DNA of 64,000 nucleotides from Macrotrachela quadricornifera (GCA_022393335.1 JAJEKB010021543.1:605875-669874); one strand, 5' to 3'; counted from the first letter of the stretch, positions 17,696-31,992 are shown. The notes: generated by a model not told the origin, from the sequence alone. Numbers and translations: made by a program.

Positions 17696-18825
17696 TTTAT
17701 GTATTTACATCCTGTTTTCAATAAAAAAAAAAAAAAAAAAAGAAATAAAATAAGATGTTTTTTTTTACTATTCTTTCTATAAACAATTGAATGATTGAGT
17801 TTTATTTCTTGTATATTAATTTATTTTTTACTTCTAACAATTAATTAGAGGATAGCTTGCAAAAATTCTTACTTTCTTCTTACTATTATTCTTTTTTCTT
17901 TCTTTCTTTTTTTTTGGAAATAAAAATATGACTTTATCTGAGTTTAGTTAATAAATCATCAGAATATTAAATTTATTTTTTTAAATGAATTTTAAACGAA
18001 AAAATAATGTTGTTTTTTAATAATAAATTACAATAAAAAAATAAGGATAAATATAATAGTCAAATTAAAAAGATTTATTAAATAATCATTGATTCTATTC
18101 TTTATATTTGAAATAATACTAATATTATAAAATAAATTCTAAATAGATCTATACGGCATTGCAATTAATGGGATTGAAACAACTGTAGTTATAAAAAGCA
18201 ATTGTATAGTACTATTTTCTGACAGATAATAGTTACTCTCCTATTATAATCCAAGATAGTAGAATAATGAGAAAAACAATAATAAAATATAAAAATAAGA
18301 GTCAATTTTAATATTGTATTAATTGAATTTTAAAATAGAATTATTCAGTCTGTTTGATAAATAAATTAACATTATTTATAATATATAAATCAGGTGGTTG
18401 TAACTATACGTGAATAATATCCAATTATGAATAGATCAACGAAATTCGAGCAATAATGAATGTGAACATCGTTAAAATTGAATTGAAAATAGATAGATGA
18501 AACAATTGTGTGGATCGATAAAGTCTAGTCATTTTTATATATTTGGTTACAAATGTTGCGTATTATAAGCTTTTTAGATTTAATTAGAGTTCTATATTGA
18601 TTTCTGTTTAGATATATTCAATGATCATAAATGTTTTTATACTTTTGATTTTTTTGTAATTTTTCTTTGTCAATACTGAAAATTAATTGTAAGCTTTGAG
18701 TACTATGAAATTTCGATTTCTTTCTCATTTGCTCTGCATGAGGCATGAGAATGTATTAATTTATTGTAAGACGAAATATTGATGAAAAGTAAAGCTACAA
18801 AAAAACTAGTACACAAAAGAAAAGA
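17696..18825. other. Intergenic, no gene seen
   Basis: AT-rich sequence with a long A run just after the upstream stop (17723-17740). No open frames with recognisable content. Confidence 0.55.
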
Positions 18826-19496
18826 ATGAGGGAGTCTATAGGAAACGTATTACTATATGCACGACTATCTCAGAATCAGCTGAAACTTTCAGGATTTATA
18901 GAGCTTAGATCTTACACAAGGATTTTCAAAGATTACTATTAGAGAAGTGCTTAACTACATTGTTGAGATAAAAATATGTAAAATTTTAAAATTTGCTCAT
19001 TTTTATAATAAAATATTCCAACAAGTCTCATCGAAGTGAAAACCATAAATTTAAACATTAAATGATAGGCTTTTTCCTCTGCTAGTTGACACCTGTTTGA
19101 ATTAAAATTTTTAGATAATTTCATGGAGCTAATCTTTGAAAATCCTTGCGTAAAATCTAAAATTTGTCCTATAACGTCGGTAGATAAACATTTAATTCGC
19201 TGTATAAATCTGAATTATTTGAGTCCTATATGGTTCGATAGAATTGAACACAGACTATCAGAACATATATAGATTGTTACTTTTGATTATAAAACAAGAA
19301 AGAAATGGTTCTCGGAATATTCTCTTAAAAAAATCAGGATTTTTCAGTTTTATCATATTTTAAGTGAAATTACATGCAAACCCAATATTATTTGATACTA
19401 AAATTAATCAACTCATCGAGCTCTATAAATTCTGCAAGTTTCAATTATTTCTGAGATAATCGGTATATAGGGGTACGTTTCCTATAGATTTCCTCA
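18826..19496. mobile_element. Non-autonomous element with long inverted repeats
   Basis: The left end (ATGAGGGAGTCTATAGGAAA...) and the right end, read in reverse complement (ATGAGGAAATCTATAGGAAA...), match imperfectly for about 80 bp; both include a TATCTCAGAA block and a TTTATAGAGCT block. A second pair of inverted blocks lies further in: ACACAAGGATTTTCAAAGAT near 18914 and its complement near 19132. No coding capacity. I see no convincing target-site duplication, so this is an old or unusual element. Confidence 0.6.
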
Positions 19497-22400
19497 TAGC
19501 CATCTTTGAACCAGTAAAATAAAAAGGAAATTATCAAAATAGATTGAATAGAATTCGACCGATAAGCATTTTTCTTTTCGAGATTCAACGATACAATGTG
19601 CGCGCTCTTCATTCACATATATAAACAAGAAATATTAATTATGATTTTAGTTAGATAAAAAGTAATTCATGTCACACATATTTTACACGATTATCAACTA
19701 TGCTGGTATATATATATGTTGACTATTATATTACTTAATAATTACATTTCCGGATAAATTTATATATATTTATCTTTATAAAGAGCACGTCAAAATACTG
19801 TTTTTAAATAAAATAGATAGGTACATTTAATTTGATATTTGCTTGAAATATGAAAGAAAATATTCTCACTCATTAACAGATACATATATTATTTGTAAAT
19901 GTTTGAAGTTATTAATTTATATGTATTTTTAGACTTTTTTTTTGATACTTATTATATCTATTTTCACGTGTAATTGTTCTATTATACAATTATTTCATTT
20001 ATTATCCTAAATAGAATTTAATATTTGACAAAAAATTTATTGGCCAATTGATATTTTTGTTTCCTTGCAATAAAATTGTGTTAATATTATGTTTTATGCA
20101 GTAAACGAAAGCTTTTTTTTTTCTTCTTCTCTTACTAAAGTGAATTAATCAAACGTGCTTTGTTTATTCTTTCCTTTTTTTTTTCTTCCAGTTTATGTAC
20201 AGAAGAAATGAACTAAACCATCAAGTTAAATAATCGAATGAGTCCAGAAACGCTCCTGTTATACTATTATTATTGCAACACTAGCGAACACAAGTGAAAG
20301 GAAGAAAGAAAAAAGAAAAAATGAACTTATTGAGATTTTTATTAAAAAGAATGCCGCTTTTTCCTTTTACTTTTTTTTTTACTATATGGGTGACGACGAC
20401 GACAACAACGGTAATAGTGTGCAGCTTTTTTACTAGTTATTATTATATGAAAAGAAAATGAATTTTACGCCTACAATATCATCGTAAGAAAGACTAAGTA
20501 AATATATTTAACTATTTTAATATAGAACTTAGGAAAATTCAGTGAATAATTAGATTGATAGTGACATAATAACTTTTCTTTTAAATTTTGAATAGATAAT
20601 ATCAATATTTTAATTGTAATGACATATACGATTAAAAACAAGAGACTATTATTTTCTATAAAAGTTTGATGAGTATTTCAAAGTCTATATTAAGATTAAT
20701 TCTAAAGCTCTTTTTATGAGTATAAGAATGAAACTAATTTTTTACTTAGAGTTTCTTTCTTTTAATCAAGCGAACTAAGCTGAATTATTTAATGAATGGA
20801 TCTTATTACTTATAAGAAGAAAAAGTCATACTATATTATATAATAATCTAAGAAGTTAATTAGGTAGGTTGTATTTAAATGAATAATTTACTTTTAAAAG
20901 AGACTCTTACTTTTTTTTTTGGTTACAGGAGAACACAAAAAAAATGAATAAATATTACGAATGAAAATAATGAATAGCGTGTTTGAAATCTAATCCAATT
21001 TCATACCGATATTCGTTCAGTATTAAATAACATTATCGAACACCATTTTGAGTTGAAAATACATGTATCACTGCTTTTTGAATATCTTTCTTTTTTTCTC
21101 TCATTAGAGTTTATACTTTATTTATTCTTACAATTAAAAGCTTAGTTTTACTAAACGACGGAGCTTGAAATTCTCGGAAAAACCACATATTTTTGAAAGT
21201 ATATGATTTGGTAGAGAATTTTCAGTTCCCTCGTTTGGTAAGAAAAAGATCAACTGTTGAACAAATGAACAACTGTAAAATATGATGAAAACTTAGAAAT
21301 AGAAATTAAATATTCAAATTGTTACAGTTTTATTCGAAATCATTACCCGATACCATCTTTGCACTCTTGTTTCTAACTATCTAACATTTTGAAAAAATTT
21401 TAGCCGAAAATCCACGAACTTGATTAATCGGATAGCTGATGTTACGGCATACATGTTGTATACATGCTTAAATGAAACCTCTGAACTGATTCTCTATTTC
21501 ATATTCTTGTTACTGTGATTCTTTAATTTTATATCTATTTCTTATCAAGTATGTGGTACATTCTCTTATGCCTCTCTACTCTTTCTGATGCATGCTTGTT
21601 TATGTGAAGGCATGTAAAAAAAAGAAATATTCGTTTTATGAGAGAGAACTAGTCAATGCATATTTGTGATGATGAAAGGAATTGAAAGGAGAAGACATAT
21701 AAATAAAGCAGTTACAGTTAGAAAAATATTGATACGTATATAGAAAGACGATCGGTTATAACTCCTTTAAACTTTTTCGAATTCATCGGAATCTACTCGG
21801 AATCAACGTAAGAAATTCAATAACATGAAATAATTAGAAATATTCCTTATTAATTAATTTAGAAGTATAATTGAACTATATGTAGAAAAAAAAACTAGAT
21901 GAAATGTGTAGTTTTTATTTATTTAAGATAATGAAAATTTATATTTGAAGTAGATTTCTATTTAAGCTTGACTATATTAGTATATTTGAAAAAAATTTTG
22001 TAGAAAATGAAATTTTAAGTTTACAAATTCATATTGTTACTATTTTAATCAGACCATAAAGTGATAACAGGAATAGAAAAATTAACAGTTACTCTTTCAT
22101 TTTCCCGCTTACCGCATTATCTTTGGTCGACATACCATTATAATACATTATACTTATAGAAGAAAGACTAGATTTTGATGTCTTTATATATTTTTCGATT
22201 TGTATCACAAATTATATATGAATATGAAGTAGTTCACGATGATTTGTGGTGAGTTATAATCATTTGAAGATCTCCTACATTTTTTAGGAACGTGAAGCAA
22301 CTATATTGTCATCTGTTAAGTGTTTTCTTGATTTATTTCATTATATATTAGACATGTGTATTAAAAATTGGCATTTGGTAACATGATAATCTTAAAAATG

Positions 22401-23721
22401 AAAAACCAGAAAATATTCATTCAAATATAGCAAGAATGTGTTACTATAAATTTTTGTGTTTTTTGAATTTCTTCAATATTCGAGATAATTTAAATGAAAT
22501 GAGCAAGGACATTTAGTCATCATGCACTTTTCTTTTGGTGTTAAAGACAAATCGTTTTCTTGCGGTAGTAAGAACCAAATGAATAGTCGACTGATTTTAG
22601 GTTTTTTATTTGTTAGTGTAGCGAAAATAGATGCATTTCAATCAATCAGCTTGACAAAATTTAAAAAAAGCAAAGGACAAATAGAAGCTCGTAATGATGA
22701 GGTGAAAACAAATTTTAGTGGTTCGATCTCGATATTTTTATTTCGCATCTAAATCAAAATTTTCTGATTTTTCTATTCAAGAAATAATGCGGTTAGAAAA
22801 CTTGAAATCTCGATGTGAACATCTAGAAAGTAAGAAAAAAACTTCGTATCTTATTAATTAAAAGGACGACATGCATATATTCGACGATAAGGAGTGAACT
22901 ATAAATAGCAGCGATAATTAAGTTATCAAGGCAATTTATATTCGTGTAAAATAAGAGTTAAAAAAAGAATTTCTCTTGAAACAATTTTTTGTTTTCGATC
23001 TACTAGTTTAAACAAAACTTTTCTTCCAAATTGAATAAGATTGAAGATGATAAAGATTGGTAAGTTTAAAACCAACTTTATTCAACATGTATAAATTGTT
23101 CAAAATTGAAGATTCGAAAGTGTTTATATAACTTACAAGAATCTTTATATGAATAATAATTTAAGGCCAATTACCAGCTATTTTCTCATTCGAAAAAGCG
23201 TTTAGAACGATAAACAATTATTTTAAATAATACATTCCGCTTCTTCCTGTATCATAATATAAATATATAAATAACAAGTAGTGACTTACGATGAGTTATT
23301 CTTGCCAAAAGAAGTAGACAAAATAGAAATATTAAACTTTAATCAAGTTTATTATTCATAAGTTCATATTGAGACACTATTGACTACATTGTTTTTTGAG
23401 TTCATTTTGTGCGTAACATATTGAAAAGAAAGCATGGCAATGAAAAGAGAATTGTATGCAGACCCATCATTAAAACCACTTAAGATACATCTTTCTTTTA
23501 TTTTTTCGTTCTGTTATTATATCCTATAAAAAAAAAATGAATGTACTAATTTTCTCTTCTATAGACAAACTATAACAACCACAGAACAGTAAAAAACTGA
23601 CTACTTATGAATGCATGATTGATTGAATGAATACATGTCATTTTCGTCCACATTTCATATTATTCAATATTTTTTTAGTGATATTTGAATAAATTGATTG
23701 TTGTATAACGTGAAAATTAAA
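19497..23721. other. Long gene-free stretch
   Basis: 4.2 kb of AT-rich sequence. Short open frames (for example 22522-22752) have no domain content, no splice continuity and no good context. It contains short pyrimidine tracts (20110-20190, 21085-21105). I see no RNA gene or repeat array. The right end must contain the promoter of the GT61 gene. Confidence 0.55.
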
Positions 23722-25307
23722 ATGTATTTTCGTCCATTTCGTTTATTTAAATTATTTGCTGTATTATTTTGTGCAATTATTGTTATTTATGAATTCTATC
23801 AATTTTTAACACGTCCAATAAAACAATTAGTAATACCAGAACATTATGATCGTTTATCAATATTACGATCAAAAGTAAATTATGAACAAGTATCTCATAC
23901 ACTTGAACCATTTTATATATCATTACCAAATTTTTCTGATGATGAAGCAAAAAATTGGTTTTATAGTTCATCTTATTATAAAGCATATTCAAAAACTTGT
24001 CCAAATGGTTTATGTGAAGAAAAAGGTTTTTTATTTAATGATAAAAAAGAACATCTTTCAGTTAATACATTTCTTGTTCATAATGGTTTATATTTAAATG
24101 ATGATTGTGGTTATAATTATGGTGATGCTGCAATTTTACGTACATTTAAAAATTCCGATGAAACTACTGTTATTTATGATAAAGCTATTCTTTATCCTGT
24201 TCCAGATGGTTGGAGTTTTCAACATTTTCTTGATGGTATTGGACCAAAATTATCTCATTCAAAATCCTATTTAAAAAAATATCCAGATGCTAAAGTTATT
24301 ATTTTACGTGGTATTCGATTTGATCGATCTGTTAAAGAAATTTGGTCTATGCTTGGTTTGTATCTTTTCTAATTTCATTTTAAAATATAAAATCTCTATT
24401 CCTTTCTCTAATAAACAAAAAAATTGTTTATGGACTTAAATCTAAGACAGATTTAACGCCGACAAACATATATATATATATATACATAATATTAGTAAAA
24501 AATAAAGAAAGTATATTCATCGGTCTTAAATTTCTATCAATATTGATTCCCCTTTCTGTCAAAGACTATGACAAATATAACTAAAAAAAAACGAAATGAA
24601 GTTGATTTAAATGTTAATCAGATTTTAATATACATATATCTTTCATAAAATATTTTATAGAAATTGAAGAATCTAATCGAATAATTCATTATACTCCATC
24701 TATGAAAATTGGTGCTCGTCTTTTAATAAATCCATGTCGTACTCCCGGTATTCATCCTCGTTTATGGCAAGATGCTCGTCATATGTATTGGTCAATATCT
24801 GGTGTACTTAATTCATCAAATAAATCTGAAAAAAAAAATTTAATTTATATTCAAAGAACATCAACAAATGCAATGAATGGTGCTCGTCTTATATTAAATG
24901 AAGAACCATTTATAAATATATTACGTAATTATTGTTTAAATCATTCATTAAATTATGTACAATATGATCATTCTAAAGATGATAATCATATTCGTTCCCG
25001 TATAGAACTTTTTCATAATGCAGCAGTTATTATTGGTGTACATAGTGGTGCATTATCAAATATGAATTTTGCACCATCAGGAACAACTGTTATTGAAGTA
25101 ATGCCTTATAAATCTGATACAAGTTCACTTCCAATGACTTGTTCAATGTATCGACCTGAAGATATAAAAGCATGTGCTGGATATATTTTATATGTTCAAG
25201 CACGATTACTTAATCAATCATATTGGATATTACCGACAGCTGTTAATAATGAAGGAAATATGAATGTTGATATAAATCGAGTACAAAAACTTTTTAATCA
25301 AATTTAA
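23722..25307 (+). CDS. GT61-family glycosyltransferase, type II membrane protein
   Basis: Two exons, 23722-24355 and 24661-25307, give a 426-aa protein. The start MYFRPFRLFKLFAVLFCAII puts a short basic tail before a single membrane anchor, the usual layout of Golgi/ER glycosyltransferases. The luminal part has DGWSFQHFLDGIGPKL in the first half. Near the C-terminus is the block IGVHSGALSNMNFAPSGTTV followed by IEVMP, the diagnostic GT61 (DUF563) signature seen in EOGT, POMGNT2 and plant xylosyltransferases. The conserved GxHGAGL is present as GVHSGAL. Donor sugar and acceptor cannot be told from sequence. The intron (305 bp) is longer than typical here and carries a short TA run. An intact tRNA gene follows 331 bp downstream. 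Confidence 0.85.
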
Positions 25308-25637
25308 TATTTTTTATTATTTTTTTGTTTTGTTCTTTTCTCAGCTTAATTTTGATAATTATTTGTTGATATTTTATAAAATAATTATCATAGGATTAAA
25401 ATTCTTTTTTTTTTCTAGGTGCATCCTATCTTTATTTTCCGTGTTGGTTTTTCTTTTTCTTAAATTTAATATTTAAAATAAAAATTGTTTTTTTGTTAAT
25501 TAAATATATTATTGATAACGAGAAAAATCAAGATATGTTTCTTTTTAAATCATGTGGTGATTTCGATGATAGTCGTGACTATGTAGTACGCAATGGATTG
25601 GCCATTGAATGAAAAAATCCTGTCTAGTTTTCGATAT

Positions 25638-25718
25638 GCTGCGATGGCCGAGTGGTTAAGGCGTCTGACTCGAAATCAGATGGGTTCTCCCGCGTAGGTT
25701 CGAATCCTACTCGCAGCG
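25638..25718 (+). tRNA. tRNA-Ser (CGA)
   Basis: An 81-nt gene with a 7-bp acceptor stem (GCTGCGA with TCGCAGC) and discriminator G. The D arm contains the A box TGGCCGAGTGG. The anticodon arm CTGACTCGAAATCAG has loop CTCGAAA, anticodon CGA. The long variable arm (TGGGTTCTCCCGC region) is typical of serine tRNA. The T arm contains the B box GGTTCGAATCC. No intron, and CCA is not encoded, as expected in eukaryotes. A run of seven T at 25723-25729 is a Pol III terminator. All stems look intact, so it should be functional. Confidence 0.97.
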
Positions 25719-25722
25719 CTCC

Positions 25723-25729
25723 TTTTTTT
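25723..25729 (+). terminator. Pol III terminator of tRNA-Ser
   Basis: Seven consecutive T four bases after the tRNA 3' end. Confidence 0.85.
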
Positions 25730-26071
25730 CTCATTATTTTCATGTCATCTATTGCGTGATAGACATCTTTTCAAACGGAACAGATATTAATTGAACTAAA
25801 AAGTTATTTTAATTGGTATATGTAGTATTTAAGTATAAATAAATTTTTTTATTGGTTAGATGTCGCTACTATTTATCATTATTTAATTTAACATTTAAAT
25901 ATTTTAAAATAAATAATTTATATCGAAATTTTAAAACTAATATTTTAAATAAAAATATAAACTTAGTAACGAAAATATCTAATAGAGGTTTTTTCTAAGT
26001 GACATAAACGATTATGATTCCCTTAACAGAATCTTTATAGACACGTGCATCTATCTCTTTGTGAAGTTGAA

Positions 26072-28791
26072 ATGGCAGCAGCATCAACATTAACAAATAT
26101 GGATGGTGCTGGTGGTATTTTAAATGCAAGTGGAACAGGTGGTGTAGAAATCGCTAAAGCATTATCTAGTATGCAAGTACGTGGTGAACAATTTCGTCAA
26201 TTATATGAACAACTTAAACAAGAATATTCAACATTATCTGATGCATATGCTGACTGTCAACGAACATTAGAAAAATCAAGTGAAGAAAATCGTCAAATGC
26301 AAGAAAAATTTAAAAATTTACTTGATAAATTACAAATGGATAATCGAAAAAAACAAGCACAAATTGAAGAAATGAAAACACAGGTTTAATTTATCTACAT
26401 TAATTCTTTTTTTTTTTCTTAATTTTATTCAAATATATTTAGTTACTTGACAATAGTAAAATAGATCAAATTCGTGATCGTTTATCATCTGAAATTGAAG
26501 GACCATATAAATTAGCATTATCACAATTAGGTAATCAATTAGACCAAACAAAAGCTGAATTAACAAAAGTTCGTTTTGAATTAAATACTCGAATAAAAGA
26601 ACATGCTTCAGAATTGTCACAACGAGATCAAATTACAAATGAAATTCAATTAAAAACTGAAAAAGAATTCGGTGCATTAAGAAAAGAACGTGATCTTCTT
26701 CAACAACATATTCGTCAAGAACATCATAAAGATTCAAATATTGAACAAAATCGTTCAAGAGAACTTATACTATTAAGAGCAAAAGTTGAACAATATATAC
26801 AAGAATTAAATGAAGCAAGAGAAGTTAAACTTCATGCTGAACAAATTGCTGCAACTGCACAAAGAGAATTATTAAAAGAACGTTCATTATCAAAAACAAA
26901 TTTTTCTCTTACTGAAGTAAAAATAAATAAAATAAAAATTTTATTTTTTTTCTTTAAAAAAAATCTAGAATGAACGTGATTCATTAAAACAACAATTAAC
27001 AACAACTCATCATGAATTAACATCAGTTAGTGAACAATTAACAACAGTTAATAGACAATTACATGAAAGAGAACTTCGAATTGCACAAATTAATTCTGAA
27101 TATGAAAATATTCAACATCGATTTAAAATTGAAGTAGCTAATCATAAAATTGATTTAGCTAAAATACAAAGAGATCAATTAGAACAACAGGAACAATTAA
27201 ATATGCATATTCAAGGTTAGTCTATCATTCAATGGACTTTTTCTATGTATGGTTTTTGAACTTTTTAAAGAATTAATCTTTGAAAGATATAAGAATTTAT
27301 TTGAATGATAAACAAAAACTTTCTTTAGAACTTCAAGAAAAAATAGCAGTTTTAACTTCTGATAAAACAAAATTACAATTAAGTATACAAGAAAAAGAAC
27401 ATCATTTACTTGCAAGTGTTCAAGCTGCAAGAGAAGATGAATGGAAAAAAATTAGTGAAATAACAAATGAAAAGTAAGAATTATTTTTCATTATTTATTT
27501 TTTTTTTATTAAATTTTTGTTTTTAAAAGACTTGATTTTGAAGCTCAAGTAAATATTTTACAAAAAAAAACTGATGAACAACAAAAACATTTTGATATTG
27601 AACGTGATCGTTTATATGAACAAATAAAAAGTTTAGAAAAAACTCGTGAAGAATTAATGAAAGAAAATACATATTTAAATACAACAATTAAACAAATAAA
27701 TGATTGTCAAAATGATTTTGAACGTGAACAAGAAAAATCTCGTGAACTTTATAGAAAATGTGTTAAACTTGAAACACAACTTTCTTCAACTAATGGAATT
27801 GAAGTAATCGAAAAAAAAATTCTTTCTTAATATTTATTTATTTTCTTCTTTCAGCAAGAATTAACAGAAATAAATTTAAAATTAAAAAATGAATTAAATC
27901 AATTAATGAATGAATATCATTCAAATAAACAAGAACTTCAACATGTTAGTTAAAAAATTTAAAATAATATTTTTGATTTGTTTTTTTTTTCTTATTCAAT
28001 AGATGAATAATCAATGCACAACAACAATTGAAAATGCTCGTCGAGCATTTTTTACTGAAAGAAAAGATATGGAAATGAAAATTGAACAATTAGTTGAACA
28101 ATTAAAAAAATATAAAACAAAATCAATTGATATGCAAAGAGAAAAAAAAGAATATCGAACACGATATCAAAATTTTTCACAAAAATTAGTTGAAAAAAGT
28201 CAATTAATTGAAGCTAAACTTAATGAAATTAAACAGAAAGAATTAAGTTTACAGTAAGAATTTATTTTCATAATAGGATAAAATATCATTTTCAGAATAA
28301 ATCGATCTTCGAAGAACTAGACTCAATATTTATATTTATTTAATAGAAATGTGGTTAGTCTTCAAACACATAATCAAGTAAAACGTCAATTATCTCAATT
28401 AATAAAAAAACATGCACAATTTCAAGCAGTTCTTGATACAAATAATACAACTAATATAAATCAAACATCAGTACAATCAGATGTAAATTAAATAAACTCA
28501 ACTTTTATAATAAACTTTTTTATCTTTATATTAGGATAAATACGATCTTAATTCAATGTTAACACGTCTTGATCGTTTATCATACGAACAAAATCATCAA
28601 TTAAATGATTTTGTTCCAAGTAATTATTTTCTTTAATTATTATAAATTTCATTTATAATATCATGTTTTTAGTAAAAGAATCTACATTAAATATTCCAAA
28701 TGAATTTGAATTAGATTTAAAACAAAATGGAATATCATCTTCTTCACCGGATCGACGAAAAATAATTCAATTTGAAGAAGAAGATATTTAA
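26072..28791 (+). CDS. CEP83: CEP83-like coiled-coil centriole distal-appendage protein
   Basis: Ten exons: 26072-26383, 26443-26916, 26969-27215, 27287-27473, 27530-27803, 27855-27944, 28003-28253, 28347-28482, 28535-28619, 28673-28791. They total 2175 nt, a 724-aa protein; human CEP83 is about 700 aa. Almost the whole protein is coiled coil rich in E, K, Q and L. Two segments support CEP83: IDQIRDRLSSEIEGPYK, which lies where CEP83 has its QELETP segment, and KEHHLLASVQAAREDEWKK, which parallels the CEP83 KVQAAKEE block. CEP83 recruits the other distal-appendage proteins so a mother centriole can dock to the membrane and start a cilium. I chose the ATG at 26072 because no in-frame upstream ATG precedes it; the upstream 5' UTR is about 350 bp from the tRNA. 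Coiled coils align easily by chance, so orthology is likely, not proven. Confidence 0.75.
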
Positions 28792-30559
28792 AATGAAGAA
28801 TGCTATTCTTCATTAGATAAACTATTATATATTTCAATACAGATATCTTTTCTTTTCTTTTGATTTTACTTTTCGATCCTATCACCCAGTGTTATGGACA
28901 TTTTAGATAGATTATCTTTATTAAAATAATTAAATTAGTTTAATACGATTTTTATTTATTAGGTTATAAAATATTGTGTTCATTTGAGCTTGTGGTCTTT
29001 TTCTTCATGTTTGTAAACTGTCTTTATGGATTTAATATTGATAATAAATAGTTTTATTTGAATCAAAACTTATTTCTTCTATTTCCTATGAAAATCTTTT
29101 ATCATATGAACTAAAGTTGAGTAAAAATTAGATTTATAAGAAAATGGCATGAATGATTGGAATAAAAAAATTATCTTGATTTTTTTATGAGACCTAACAA
29201 TATTACATTAACCTTTCTTATGATAAGGTTATTTGTCTTAACATTTCTGTATTTTCCAAATTTATAAGATAAATTTTAGGAAAAGAAAAAAGTCGAATTC
29301 ATCCAAGCTGTAGAGTAAAATTTGATCTATATTTTAAAACTAATTCAAGCTTTCTAGTATTTAAAATTGTAGAGAAATTTCGGAACCTCGATTATCCACA
29401 TTTCAGCTCCTAGTTTTGAGATAAATTTTGGTAGATTCAATATTTTCCGCTAAAATTTTTACCGTAAGATACCTAATCTACAATATGCCTTCTCTGAAAG
29501 TCTCAGCAAGATCATATCATTGAATGTTGAAAATGAAAATATTCAAGAAGTAATATAAGTTTTCTTGATCGAATAATTAATCAACCAATACAACTATCAA
29601 TTTTGGAAATAAATCAAAATAAAATAACAGATATGATTAATAATAAAATCAATATTAAGAAGTCTTTCAATGAAAAATAAATCGATTAATAGATGATATT
29701 TTCGTTTTCAATACTATTCAATCATTTATTAATAATTGAGATATGATTTGTGAAATAACTAATCGAAAAACATTTTTTAATGAAAGACATCATAAAACAA
29801 AACTTATACTTGTATTAATTCAAAATAATTTAATATATATTTGTTATATACCGTTTTAATAATTATTTTCATTTTATTGTCTATACAAAATTGATGACAG
29901 TTTCTATTTTTGATTGTATAGAAATCTACATATTGTTTCTGATCGATCATCTTACTGAGGCAGATTTCATTCCTTTCCTTATATTCAAATTTAATTGCAA
30001 AATCCAGAGATATTTATCAATCAAATGATGAAAAGAATAATCCATCACTTACACAATCAATCGACTAACAAGACTAATCTTCATTTTTAGTGTCAACTTG
30101 TTTAATAAATACATATATAGGCAACTTTAAAAAAAATTTGCCTCTTCGTAACCAGAAAACCTTTCTACATGGTAAAATACGCTTGAGATGAAACATGTAT
30201 TATTAAATAGAGACCATTAAAACTAGATAAACTTTGTAATGAATTGTGTCCTTATTGCTTTCTGGTTAAGTTATAGCCATTTTATTGAGGATCCAGTCTA
30301 GTAAAGGATATGTCATGAAAAAATCAATGTCGTCATTAATTTGTATAAGAATAATTTGCATGAAAAAAAGAATATAAAGAGTTGAATTGATTGATTGTTA
30401 TATTAGTCAAAAACAATATTAGAAGATATCTTGAGTAAAAAATAAATTTTTGTAAGCTTTTAACATATTTTTCAACAATACAAATTAAATATTTTCATAC
30501 AAATGTTCAACTATACAACATCAGACAAATGAACCCACTTAAAACTATAGAATGCATGA

Positions 30560-31440
30560 AGAAACTGGCACATCAGCTTTTTTTGTCTCATATGTGGCCT
30601 AAAAAAGGCAAAGTTCAATTTTCTATCAATTCAAAACGTCTTCAAATCTTTTATAAATCAATTCAAAATTTGGAGATCAAATTTATCTTTATGCAGAGAT
30701 GAAGATGCAGATTTGAATCAATTTCAAAATGGTTTTAGAAAAAAATTCACAAAAAAACGATATATTAGTTGGTTTCGGAAGACATATGATGTAAATACAA
30801 AAAGTTGATCAAGTCAAAACACATTATCATATGTCATTAAAGAATTAATTAATTCGAAATCCATTCGATTTCGCTACTTGTTGTCACGTCATTTCTCAAG
30901 TAGATAAAAAAAACAAGGTGAGTATGATGATGATGCTATTAAACATATTTATTTAGTATTAAAATATCTAATTGAAAATCCAAAAATTAAATAACATCCA
31001 CTTCATGCATGAACTTAGAATGATCCAGGATTAATTTATACCCATCCAAATAATCAATTAATGGCATTTAAATAATTTCGACTTCCATTCAACTAACGAT
31101 TTATATATGATCGATTTGTGAAGAGTATATGTGAAGAGACTACTTGTAATCAATGTTATTAGCTGTACCATATCCACTATGAATCCCTTGGAAATAAGAA
31201 CGATTTATCGTCAAAATACAGTGTGTATTGTTTCATATTGACAAATATGATACGCATCTTAATCATATCGTTATCAAAGGTCAATTAGACGAAAACTCAT
31301 CATATTATAGAATATCGGCAATGGAATAACTAAAGAATTATTCATTGAGTATATTACATCGAGATGAAACAACCCTGATTTAGACATCAATTATCAATCA
31401 CTGTAAGTAATTTGAATTTTTACTTCAAGAACAAGAGCAT
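30560..31440 (+). pseudogene. Possible decayed coding region
   Basis: The plus strand gives protein-like fragments, such as ELINSKSIRFRYLLSRHF, EYDDDAIKHIYLVLKYLIEN and LYHIHYESLGNKNDLSSKYS. They are interrupted by several stops and frame changes. Codon usage within the fragments resembles that of neighbouring genes. I do not recognise the parent protein, and chance cannot be excluded in such AT-rich DNA. Confidence 0.2.
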
Positions 31441-31540
31441 CAAGATTTGAATTATTTAAGAGAAAGATGCTTGACACTCTCAGAGATGTTTTTGCAAAAA
31501 TAAAGAACTCGGCTTGTCTTTATGTCAAATATCATACATG

Positions 31541-31568
31541 AATATATATATATATATATATATATATT
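31541..31568. repeat. (TA)n microsatellite
   Basis: About 13 perfect TA dinucleotides. Minor. Confidence 0.9.
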
Positions 31569-31789
31569 GTTCAAATGGTTTTGAAGTGCTCGAACTCTAT
31601 TTATTTTTTCTATAAATCCATTCCATGTAAAAAAATATATCTAAGACAATGTCATGGTAGAAATCGATTTTAAATATCAGTATTTGTTTTTTTCATTAGA
31701 TGACATTGGAAATGAATGGTAATCATTAAATATCGAATTCAGACTAAATCAATGAATATGATATTTAATAATAGTAATGTACTTCATAC

Positions 31790-31992
31790 CTTGCACATAC
31801 ATGCATCGTCTTCATTCAACAATTGTTGAGTGACATTTGATTCATTCATGATTCGTGATAATACATCTTGTAAATAATTATATTGATATAAATTCGCACG
31901 ATCATCAAGTTCAATAGCTCCAAATTCTTGAGCATACGCACGAAATTTCTCTCTTACCTCACCTATATACTTGATCTTATCATCCGATTCAT
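31790..31992 (-). CDS. Orphan internal exon, unrecognised protein
   Basis: On the minus strand an acceptor (TTTATTTTCAG) at 31993-31995 opens a frame that runs ESDDKIKYIGEVREKF, AYAQEFGAIELDDRANLYQY and QDVLSRIMNESNVTQQLL. It ends DDACMCK followed by a good donor (GTATGAAGT). Splice signals at both ends and normal amino-acid composition suggest a real internal exon. I find no matching exon downstream (below 31.6 kb). Upstream, a 147-aa frame at 34631-34188 on the same strand may belong to the same gene, but 2.2 kb of repeats lie between. Either a gene split by insertions or a relic. Confidence 0.35.

Larger units (their letters stand above)
28792..31789. other. Long gene-poor stretch with a possible decayed gene
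   Basis: 3 kb, AT-rich. Translated fragments between about 30560 and 31440 look once-coding but are broken by many stops (see next entry). A TA microsatellite lies at 31541-31568. Around 29280-29520 there is text loosely similar to 42990-43220. Nothing else is recognised. Confidence 0.5.

Noticed and set aside
22522..22752. 76-codon open frame on the plus strand
   Set aside because: Single short frame in AT-rich gene-free DNA, with no splice continuity, domain or neighbours to support it.
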